11,550 bases of DNA, from positions 1 to 11,550 of the forward strand of contig JAQTWR010000055.1 in assembly GCA_028689195.1 (NCBI GenBank), given 5' to 3'. Below, one piece after another: positions 6,304 through 11,550 of this stretch (positions within the stretch are counted from its first letter, which is position 1; the number at the start of each line of letters is the position of its first letter). The notes beneath the pieces were generated by a model. The model was not told where the DNA came from. It made no database searches and saw only the letters and a list, made by a program, of their open reading frames with translations. The stretch comes from Anaerolineales bacterium. Its GTDB lineage: Bacteria; Chloroflexota; Anaerolineae; Anaerolineales; Villigracilaceae. Made by a program: the position numbers and the translations under genes.

Positions 6304-7134
6304 ATGGATAAAACCATTCTGGAAATTCCAACCGAATTATTGCAAGCCGCGAAGATTACGGCAGAAGAAGCCAAAACCGAGTTGGCGATTCGTTTATATC
6401 AGCAGCATAGACTCAACGAAGAGCAAGCCAAAGAGTTGGCGGGCGACCCAAACGAAATTGAGGTTTTAGTCTGGGGCAGCCATGAAACGGGGCGCATTGA
6501 TCTCGACGATTTCATCTCATGGGCGGCGCACGATTTGAAGAGTCCGCTGAATACCATTATCGGTTTTACGCGGGTGGTGATGAAGGGCATGGACGGACCC
6601 GTCAACGAGACGCAAATCGCAGACCTGACCACCGCTTTTACCGGCAGCCAACGAATGTTGTTTTTATTGAATAATCTGGTGGACATGGCGCGTTTGAATA
6701 TCGGACATATCCATATCGAGCGCGTCGAGGAAAATATGACGAATACGCTCGCCGAAGCGCTCGAACGCTGGAAAACGGCAAACCCCGCCAAGCCCGTGAC
6801 GCAGACCGTCCATATTTCCAATCCCATTTTCAATGTGGATGCAGCCCACCTGCGTCAGGCGATTTCATCCATGTTGACTTACGCTTCGCTCCGCGTTACG
6901 GAAGGCGCTCTGACTCTTTCCGCAAGCGACGACGAGAACGGGCTGCGCGTCTCCATCCAAAGCGCGGGACAGAAATTGCGCGATAAATCCGAGATGGACT
7001 CGGCGATGTTGGATTTCATCTGCTCGTCGTTGATTAAATTGCACGGGGGAAATTTCGATCCGCCGCAGGAGACGGAGGATGGGTTGGCGCTTTGCTTCTC
7101 CCTGCCGCGCGCGGAGAGTGTCTATTCAGGTTAA
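6304..7134 (+). CDS. UPF0175-like domain fused to HisKA domain with degenerate ATPase domain
   Basis: A 276-residue soluble protein with three parts. Residues 3-57 (ILEIPTELLQ, then AIRLYQQHRLNEEQAKELAG) resemble the UPF0175 family of small antitoxin-like proteins. Residues 66-134 are a HisKA dimerisation domain with an intact H-box, SWAAHDLKSPLNTIIGF (72-88), so His76 could be phosphorylated. Residues 165-269 follow the plan of a HATPase_c domain, but its nucleotide-binding boxes are lost: the N-box Asn positions are S189 and Y193, the DxGxG box reads SAGQK (220-224), and the G2 box has no glycine motif, although a final HGG (247-249) remains. It therefore probably cannot bind ATP in the usual manner. 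It may act as a phosphotransfer or docking protein, or as a regulator. There is no transmembrane segment or sensor domain such as PAS or GAF. It is monocistronic, with an extended -10 element upstream. Confidence 0.75.
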   Translation: MDKTILEIPTELLQAAKITAEEAKTELAIRLYQQHRLNEEQAKELAGDPNEIEVLVWGSHETGRIDLDDFISWAAHDLKSPLNTIIGFTRVVMKGMDGPVNETQIADLTTAFTGSQRMLFLLNNLVDMARLNIGHIHIERVEENMTNTLAEALERWKTANPAKPVTQTVHISNPIFNVDAAHLRQAISSMLTYASLRVTEGALTLSASDDENGLRVSIQSAGQKLRDKSEMDSAMLDFICSSLIKLHGGNFDPPQETEDGLALCFSLPRAESVYSG

Positions 7135-7200
7135 CCTTCTGAGTAAAATCTCACAGCGCGAAAAAAAACGCGGTTCAAAGCGAAAGGAACAAAAGATTCA

Positions 7201-7266
7201 GCCGCGAATTACGCGGATTATCACGGATGGATTTAAAAATTCGCGCAAATTAGCGAAATCTGCGGC
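7201..7266. repeat. Imperfect 66-bp palindrome of the 'CCGCGAATTACGCG' type
   Basis: The left arm (7201-7220, GCCGCGAATTACGCGG and following) matches the reverse complement of the right arm (7247-7266, ending ATCTGCGGC) at 14 of 20 positions in the pattern GCCGC-xx-ATT-x-CGC-xx-ATT. The centre is AT-rich. From memory, elements of this CCGCGAATTACGCG/CACGGAT type recur in intergenic regions of many environmental bacteria; their function is unknown. Confidence 0.55.
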
Positions 7267-7323
7267 AACACTCCCCGCGATGAACAAAGTCCGTTTTTCT
7301 GGGGATCTTGTCTATCTGCGGCG

Positions 7324-7343
7324 GCGCGACATTAATGTCGCGC
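7324..7343. repeat. Perfect 20-bp palindrome GCGCGACATT/AATGTCGCGC
   Basis: Ten bases on each side of a centre between 7333 and 7334 are exactly complementary. It lies 14-33 bp beyond the stop codon of the DUF389 gene. It could be a REP-like element, a dyad operator-like site, or an mRNA 3'-end stabilising hairpin. No T-run follows on either strand. Confidence 0.65.
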
Positions 7344-7356
7344 TACAGTCAGGCGC

Positions 7357-8712
7357 TTATTTTTGCGGCGTTGCCGTAACCTGATTTAGATACATTTCTG
7401 GAATCCAGCCGACGCGCCCTTCGCCGTCTATGACGTTGAGCCAGATCAAGCCGTTCACTTCGCGCCGTTCATACAGCAAGGTCAGCGTCTGCCCGCGCGA
7501 GATCGCCCCAATGACGGGTCCGCCCGGCGATTGATAAAGTTTGAGCGGGGGCAGCGTTCCGTTGGCGGCTTGCACCAAACCCGGGGTAGGCGTCAGCGTA
7601 AAAGTGGCGGTGGGAATAAGGGTGGGCGTTAAAGTCGCGGTGAGGGTCAGCGTGGGGGTCGGGGTAAATTGAACCGTGGGGGTAAACGTGGGCGGAATCA
7701 GCGGATCGAATTGTTCCGCCAAAATCTGGTTTACTTTCAACGTGACGGATTTTTGCAAACTGGTTGCGATAGCCTTTTGCAACTGCGTTACCTGATTGTA
7801 GTGCAGCGGGATATTCGTGCGGACGGTAATCACCATATCCAAGCCGTCCTGCGTCCGCTGCGTCTTCAACTCGACGAGTTGCGAACCGTTGACGCGCGCG
7901 ACTTCCTGCGCGACGATTTCGTTGATTTTTCGATTCTCGCTCGCCTCATTAAAAAATCGGACGCTGTAATAAGAAAGCGGCACAAGCAGAATTAACATCA
8001 GAAGCGCGGAGATGATCAAAGAGCGCGGGGCGCGGCGGTTTTCGATATTTTTTTTGGAAGCGAATCCTTGCAGGAAAAAAATGAACGCGGCGGCAAACGC
8101 GATGGTGATTGCGTTCGTGACGAATAACAACAGCGCGCCGCCCGCGACTTCCCAATTCGTCAACGCGACGCCGATTCCAACCGTACACAGCGGCGGCATG
8201 AGCGCGGTGGCAATTGCCACGCCGGGCAGCGCCGCAGAAATGTTCGGGCGCGTCATGGCGTAGGCGGCGGCGAGTCCGCCTGCCAGCGCGATGATTAAAT
8301 CAATGGGAGAGGGATGCGTGCGCGCCAGCACTTCATTCGGAAGTTCCTGCAAAGCGACGAAGGGCAGGTTGTGATTGACCACCGTCATCAAAGCCGAAAG
8401 CAAGACCGCCAGCGCCGCGCCGAGCGCCAAAGCCAACAGCGAAGATTCTGCCATCTGGTCGTTGCCCGTGATGGAAGCCAGCCCCAGCCCGATGATCGGC
8501 GACATGAGCGGCGCGACAAGCATTGCGCCGATAATCACTGCGGGCGAGTTTGTAATCAAACCCATCGTGGCGATGCTGCACGAAAGCACGACCAGCAGAA
8601 AAAAGTCAAATCCCGGCGAGGCGGAATCGGAGATTTCATCAATGATTTTTTCGCGCTCGACGGACGAAGGGGCATGTACGAAAGCGCGAAATCTTTGAAG
8701 CATATTCGGCAT
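7357..8712 (-). CDS. DUF389 membrane protein with P/T-rich linker and SH3-like C-terminal domain
   Basis: A 451-residue protein of the DUF389 family, a conserved prokaryotic membrane family of uncertain function. Six or so hydrophobic helices span about 32-255. The diagnostic IGAMLVAPLMSPI (61-73) has a partner, GVAIATALMPPL (163-174), that looks like an internal repeat. After a soluble part (255-338) comes a linker built from Thr-Pro units (340-379). A C-terminal SH3-like domain follows (about 380-442), ending WLNVIDGEGRVGWIPEMYL. The linker and SH3-like domain are additions to the usual family and suggest an extracytoplasmic wall-contacting tail. I chose the ATG at 8712 because AGGAAGG lies 5 nt upstream and the preceding ClC gene stops 10 bp before it. 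The longer reading from 8796 has no support and would overlap ClC. Operon with the ClC gene suggests a shared role in ion or envelope homeostasis. Confidence 0.88.
   Translation of the reverse strand: MPNMLQRFRAFVHAPSSVEREKIIDEISDSASPGFDFFLLVVLSCSIATMGLITNSPAVIIGAMLVAPLMSPIIGLGLASITGNDQMAESSLLALALGAALAVLLSALMTVVNHNLPFVALQELPNEVLARTHPSPIDLIIALAGGLAAAYAMTRPNISAALPGVAIATALMPPLCTVGIGVALTNWEVAGGALLLFVTNAITIAFAAAFIFFLQGFASKKNIENRRAPRSLIISALLMLILLVPLSYYSVRFFNEASENRKINEIVAQEVARVNGSQLVELKTQRTQDGLDMVITVRTNIPLHYNQVTQLQKAIATSLQKSVTLKVNQILAEQFDPLIPPTFTPTVQFTPTPTLTLTATLTPTLIPTATFTLTPTPGLVQAANGTLPPLKLYQSPGGPVIGAISRGQTLTLLYERREVNGLIWLNVIDGEGRVGWIPEMYLNQVTATPQK
7578..7695 (-). repeat. Thr-Pro codon repeat (linker coding region)
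   Basis: Low-complexity coding sequence for residues 340-379 of the DUF389 protein, alternating ACN and CCN codons with hydrophobic residues. It could expand or contract by slippage in steps of three. Confidence 0.6.
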
Positions 8713-8722
8713 CTTTTCCTTC

Positions 8723-10726
8723 CTACGCATTCGAACTTTTTGAAGATTTTTTGCACAGGCGCAACACGCCCGCCAACGCTTCGCCGTCAGCCACAACCAC
8801 CAGAATATCGCCTGCGCGCAGTTCGGTTTCGCCGCGCGGAATAAAGACCTGCCTGCCGCGCCGCACGCTGGCGATGACGCTATCGTGCGGGAAGGGAATT
8901 TCGCTCATGCGCTTCCCGACGCATTGGGCGCGGTTCTCGATCACCACGTCGCTGACGTCTACGCGCGCGGGCGTTAACGCGTCGAGGCGGACGGTTTGTT
9001 CATGGTGGCGCTGCGCGGTGCGGCGCGTAAGCGCAATATCATACGCGCGAACCATATCGGCGCGGCGCAGCACGCCCAGTAATTTCTGCGGATTTTCGCG
9101 GGCGACTACGGGCAAACGTCCCACGTCGCGGCGGCTCATTCGACGCAGCGCGATGTTGAGCGTCTCATCGGGGAAGGCAGTTTCGACGGCGCGGGTACAA
9201 GCCTCGCTGACGAACGTTTTATCGCCTGCGCGCTCTATATCTTCCACCGTCAAAATACCGACCAATAATCCTTTTTCGTCCACCACTGGAAGCCCGTGAT
9301 GGCGAGTTTGCATCAGCGTTTCGGCAGCGTCGCTCAACGTGGCGCTTTCGAGCAAGACGCTTGTATCCAACTGCATGGATTCGCCCACCATAATCGTCTG
9401 CATCACCTCGACGTCCCGTCCGCGGTCGAGGCGAATTCCATGACGGGCAAGTCCCAATGCGTAGATGGAATCCTTTTGAATGCGCTGCGAAATCAACAAA
9501 CTGACCGCCACCGCGAACATCAAAGGAAGAATGATGCGGTAGTCGCTGGTCAACTCGAAGAGCAGAATCACGGCGGTCAACGGCGCGTGGACAGAGCCAG
9601 CCAATACAGCCGCCATGCCCACAAGCGCAAACGCCGAGGGGTTCACATTCAAACTGGGGAAGAGCGTCGCGGCGATGATTCCAAATCCGCCGCCGAGCGT
9701 CGCGCCGATAAAAAGCGACGGGGCGAAAACGCCGCCGAAGAATCCGCCGCCCATGCTGATTGGCGTCAGGATGATTTTTGCAATCAACAGGGCAAACAGA
9801 AGCCACAAGGTAAGGTCGTTTTTATTCAGGATTTCGCCGATAGTCTCGTATCCCACGCCGAATACCTGCGGGAGGAAAATCCCCGCGACGCCCACGATCA
9901 ACCCCGCGCTGGCGGTTTTCATCCAACGCGGAATCATCCAGCCGTTGTAAAAATCCTGGGCGGTGTACAGCAGCCGCACATATAAAGCCGAAACGGGTCC
10001 CGCCAATAAGCCGAGCGCCAGATATAACGGAAATTCCCACGCGGAATGAAAAGCGTATTGAGGGATTTGAAAGGCGGGCGAACTGCCTGAAACCGCCTGC
10101 GTAAAAACGGATGAAGTGACCGCCGCGACGAGGATCATCCCCAGTGCGTTGCTGCCGATCTCGCCTAACACAAGTTCGAGCGCGAAAAATACTCCCGCAA
10201 TCGGAGCGTTGAACGCGGCGGCAATCGCAGAGGCTGCGCCCGCGGCGACCAACGTGCGGATGCGGTCGTCTGACATCCGCAGCGTCTGTGCGAGCATGGA
10301 GCCGATATTTGCGCCAATCTGCACTGATGGGTCTTCTGGTCCTACAGACGCGCCCGCGCCAATGGAAATCACCGCCGCCACCGATTTGAGGGGAATGTCT
10401 TGATAATGCAACCTCCCGCCCGCCAAAGCGACGGATTGCATGATTCCCGCCGTGCCATGCACTTTTTCTTCGCCGAGAAGGTAATGATTGATCAAGCCGA
10501 CAATCACGCCGCCAACCGCGGGGATGAGCGCAATCATCCACGCCCCCAGCGGAGATACAACGCCATAAAGACCGCCAAACATCAATCCATGTACAAAATC
10601 AATCAACCATTTGAAGAGCCATACGCCCGCGCCGCTCGCTAATCCGACCAAAATAGCAGAGCCGCCCAGCGTGAGAGTCTGCGAGCTCATCACCCAATCA
10701 AACCATGCAGTTATCTTTTGAACCAT
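8723..10726 (-). CDS. ClC-family chloride channel/transporter with two CBS domains and a TrkA-C domain
   Basis: A 667-residue membrane protein. The ClC core (about 18-415) shows GAGASVGPEDPSVQIGA (123-139), holding the gating glutamate E131 in the GxExP motif, and GGGFFGGVFAP (326-336) for the GxFxP motif. The pore Tyr equivalent is probably Y422. The first selectivity motif, usually GSGIPE or GHGVPE, reads HGTAGIM (90-96). In FNAPIAGVFFALEL (172-185) the position of the E. coli 'proton glutamate' E203 is L185, as in channel-type ClCs. Two CBS domains follow (445-500 and 505-565), then a TrkA-C domain (590-658) with a PRGETELRAGDILVVVA stretch. These usually bind adenine nucleotides or other small ligands and gate the transporter. 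It is the first gene of an operon with DUF389, with an AGAGGA ribosome site and a good promoter upstream. Anion flux is confident; channel versus antiporter is open. Confidence 0.95.
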   Translation of the reverse strand: MVQKITAWFDWVMSSQTLTLGGSAILVGLASGAGVWLFKWLIDFVHGLMFGGLYGVVSPLGAWMIALIPAVGGVIVGLINHYLLGEEKVHGTAGIMQSVALAGGRLHYQDIPLKSVAAVISIGAGASVGPEDPSVQIGANIGSMLAQTLRMSDDRIRTLVAAGAASAIAAAFNAPIAGVFFALELVLGEIGSNALGMILVAAVTSSVFTQAVSGSSPAFQIPQYAFHSAWEFPLYLALGLLAGPVSALYVRLLYTAQDFYNGWMIPRWMKTASAGLIVGVAGIFLPQVFGVGYETIGEILNKNDLTLWLLFALLIAKIILTPISMGGGFFGGVFAPSLFIGATLGGGFGIIAATLFPSLNVNPSAFALVGMAAVLAGSVHAPLTAVILLFELTSDYRIILPLMFAVAVSLLISQRIQKDSIYALGLARHGIRLDRGRDVEVMQTIMVGESMQLDTSVLLESATLSDAAETLMQTRHHGLPVVDEKGLLVGILTVEDIERAGDKTFVSEACTRAVETAFPDETLNIALRRMSRRDVGRLPVVARENPQKLLGVLRRADMVRAYDIALTRRTAQRHHEQTVRLDALTPARVDVSDVVIENRAQCVGKRMSEIPFPHDSVIASVRRGRQVFIPRGETELRAGDILVVVADGEALAGVLRLCKKSSKSSNA

Positions 10727-10788
10727 TTTTCCTCTTTGCCCGATTATATATCGTTTGATTTTTATACCACACTCTAAAACAACGTCAA
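10727..10788 (-). promoter_or_regulatory. Promoter and ribosome binding site of the ClC-DUF389 operon
   Basis: On the minus strand TTGACG (10788-10783) is followed after 16 bp by TATAAA (10766-10761), close to the sigma-70 consensus. Initiation near 10754 would give a leader of about 28 nt. An AGAGGA ribosome site lies 4 nt before the ATG at 10726. This is the best promoter in the window. Confidence 0.65.
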
Positions 10789-10820
10789 TAATGGGAAGGG
10801 AATTTTTAGTTTTTTTCTTC

Positions 10821-10841
10821 GTGAACTTTCGTGAAGTTCAC
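10821..10841. repeat. Perfect 8-bp-stem hairpin of the 'CTTCGTGAACTTTCGTG' type
   Basis: GTGAACTT (10821-10828) pairs with AAGTTCAC (10834-10841) around TCGTG. It is preceded by a T-rich run (10803-10817), so on the minus strand it reads hairpin then A-rich sequence; it is not a terminator for the upstream (-) gene. From memory, CTTCGTG-unit repeats of this kind are common between genes in environmental genomes. Confidence 0.55.
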
Positions 10842-10857
10842 GGGGAAAGGTTACGCA

Positions 10858-10890
10858 CCCTCACCCTAGCCCTCTCCCAAAGGGTGAGGG
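10858..10890. repeat. CCCTCACCC...GGGTGAGGG inverted repeat
   Basis: A perfect 9-bp stem (10858-10866 with 10882-10890) encloses a 15-nt loop reading TAGCCCTCTCCC and following. From memory, the CCCTCACCC-TAGCCCTCTCCC string is a widespread intergenic repeat in many unrelated bacteria. Confidence 0.6.
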
Positions 10891-10941
10891 AAAAATTCGC
10901 GTTTTCTGCAAACCCACGTAACATCAGTGAATTAAAAGGGT

Positions 10942-10985
10942 CTGCCGCCTGCCAGCATGGGGGGGACATGCTGGTCAAGCGGCAG
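10942..10985. repeat. Two-part hairpin (CTGCCGC...GCGGCAG) with G-run loop
   Basis: An outer 7-bp stem (CTGCCGC/GCGGCAG) and an inner 8-bp stem (CCAGCATG/CATGCTGG) are separated by a small asymmetric internal loop and capped by a G-run loop. Read on the minus strand the structure is followed by CCCTTTTAATT, so it could be a weak terminator for the NYN nuclease gene, although its form also fits a mobile palindromic repeat. Confidence 0.55.
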
Positions 10986-11101
10986 GTTTTGACACCAAGA
11001 TACCAATAAAAGGGAGGGCAGGTGTCGGTAATCAAAATATACACTAAACCTGTCCGAATATCCTTAAAATAAGATTAGAATTTAGACATGATTTATCTGG
11101 A

Positions 11102-11550
11102 TTAGTGTTTATTATCACGAAATACTCTCAGCCATTCGTCCACTTCCTGCGCCGAAAGTTTCTTATCGCTCGCGTCCGCTTTGGGCGCGGATTTCATCGC
11201 GGATTTGATTTCCGCGACAAAGGCTTCAGACGAAATAAAATCTGCGCGATTGACGCGCGCCGCGCTTTGGACTTCTCGGTCAGAAGAAACGACAATCCAA
11301 TTTTTTGCCGCGTTTCCCATTTTTGCCAACCGTGCGCGGATCGCGGAATCAGCCGTTTGACCGATGCGGACGAAATGCGCCCTCACCGTTCCCAAACTTC
11401 TCGCCCCCGCGTGGTTGGTCGGCGCGCCGTCGAAATACACTTCCACCTCGCGGCGATTCAGACGCGCAAATTCCTGCAAAATAGCGACCAACTCCATTTC
11501 ATCATCGGGCGAATCAAGGCGCAGTCCAATTTTGGGAATCAAGTTGTGTC
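11102..11550 (-). CDS. YacP-type NYN-domain ribonuclease, 5' end outside the window
   Basis: About 149 visible codons of a gene whose start lies beyond the right edge. Reading upstream of a TTG at 11542 the frame stays open as (G)HNLIPKIG, the end of the DGHNLI motif that opens NYN/PIN-fold nucleases of the YacP (Rae1) type. The TTG is therefore an internal Leu codon, not a start. Counting that Leu as 1, further family marks are EVYFDGAP (D38), GQTADSAIRARL (D65), WIVVSSDREVQSAA (D88) and DFISSEAFVAEI. Together they place the acidic metal-binding residues of the active site. In Bacillus the YacP homologue cleaves mRNA in the ribosomal A site; the role here is inferred only from the fold. A charged tail (about 118-146, ending EVDEWLRVF) closes the protein. 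The ClC operon follows after 375 bp with its own promoter, so the two are probably separate units. Confidence 0.88.
   Translation of the reverse strand, partial: HNLIPKIGLRLDSPDDEMELVAILQEFARLNRREVEVYFDGAPTNHAGARSLGTVRAHFVRIGQTADSAIRARLAKMGNAAKNWIVVSSDREVQSAARVNRADFISSEAFVAEIKSAMKSAPKADASDKKLSAQEVDEWLRVFRDNKH

Larger units (their letters stand above)
7135..7356. other. Convergent intergenic region rich in palindromic repeats
   Basis: A 222-bp gap between the ends of two convergent genes. It is visibly made of repeat-like pieces (an imperfect 66-bp palindrome and a perfect 20-bp palindrome, listed separately) and an A-rich stretch flanked by GCGCG and CGCGG (7156-7173). I see no convincing gene, and no hairpin followed by a T-run that would be a standard intrinsic terminator for either neighbour. 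Confidence 0.6.
10789..11101. other. Intergenic region with three distinct hairpin repeats
   Basis: No credible gene is seen here. The short reading frames have no family resemblance and run through the repeats. The region carries three separate inverted repeats (listed individually) and an AT-rich tail (11030-11100) next to the end of the NYN nuclease gene. GACACC (10991-10996) and GGTGTC (11021-11026) form one more small inverted pair. There is no tRNA-like cloverleaf. Confidence 0.6.

Noticed and set aside
6304..6480. A free-standing UPF0175 antitoxin gene of a toxin-antitoxin pair
   Set aside because: The frame continues without a stop into the HisKA domain, and no toxin-like PIN gene lies next to it.
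7324..7343. An intrinsic terminator for the DUF389 operon
   Set aside because: The palindrome is perfect but is not followed by a T-run on the minus strand.
8713..8796. An extended start at 8796 for the DUF389 gene, overlapping the ClC gene
   Set aside because: The extra 28 residues (Arg/Cys/Lys-rich) match nothing in the family, and the ATG at 8712 has a strong AGGAAGG site at the right distance just after the ClC stop.
9296..9985. A 229-codon plus-strand reading frame inside the ClC gene
   Set aside because: It is the antisense shadow of a membrane-protein gene, very rich in His, Gln and Arg, with no recognisable motif.
9822..10541. A 239-codon minus-strand reading frame overlapping ClC in another frame
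   Set aside because: Arg-rich out-of-frame translation of the ClC core; the ClC motifs are all in the other frame.
10858..10985. A CRISPR array or a structured riboswitch upstream of ClC
   Set aside because: The three inverted repeats differ in sequence and spacing, there are no direct repeats, and they lie upstream of the inferred transcription start of the ClC operon, so they would not be in its leader.
11102..11542. A complete NYN gene starting at the TTG codon at 11542
   Set aside because: The frame remains open upstream and supplies the conserved (G)HN of the DGHNLI motif, so the TTG is an internal Leu codon and the true start is outside the window.

Overview
The window reads as chromosomal DNA from a member of the Chloroflexota, most likely class Anaerolineae. 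This is inferred from protein style, not from a marker gene. The clues are Thr/Pro-rich linkers joined to a small SH3-like domain, a lipoprotein pairing an NBR1-type Ig domain with a CAP domain, a TPR protein with C-terminal membrane helices, and GCG/CGC-rich codon use at moderate GC. There is no rRNA, tRNA, CRISPR array, transposase or phage gene.

Layout. Positions 1-231 (-) hold the N-terminus of a response-regulator-like protein whose phosphoacceptor Asp is Asn. Across a 50-bp divergent promoter region lies a (+) block, 282-4487: a membrane-associated family 2 glycosyltransferase, a 731-residue protein that looks like a catalytically degenerate DUF1156-type DNA methyltransferase, and a lipoprotein with NBR1-like and CAP domains. 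That block ends 3 bp from a convergent (-) pair, 6229-4491: a TPR/membrane protein followed by a rhomboid protease. A second divergent promoter region (6230-6303) leads to a (+) gene at 6304-7134, in which a UPF0175-like N-terminus is fused to a histidine-kinase dimerisation domain with a decayed ATPase domain. A 222-bp convergent gap rich in palindromes follows. Next is a (-) operon, 10726-7357: a ClC chloride transporter with CBS and TrkA-C domains, then a DUF389 membrane protein with a P/T linker and SH3-like tail. A 375-bp gap holds a good promoter for that operon and three unrelated hairpin repeats. The window ends inside a YacP/NYN-type ribonuclease gene (-), whose start lies outside.

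How the genes work together. Most genes concern the envelope (glycosyl transfer, surface lipoprotein, intramembrane proteolysis, anion transport) or signalling. The clearest functional unit is the ClC-DUF389 operon, with a 10-bp gap, a strong Shine-Dalgarno sequence and a consensus-like promoter. A recurring theme is loss of catalytic residues in otherwise recognisable folds: the receiver domain, the methyltransferase-like protein and the histidine-kinase-like protein. The best candidates for something undescribed are the UPF0175-HisKA fusion, the pseudo-methyltransferase with its winged-helix-like and unassigned C-terminal region, and the matched in-frame hairpins inside the latter gene.
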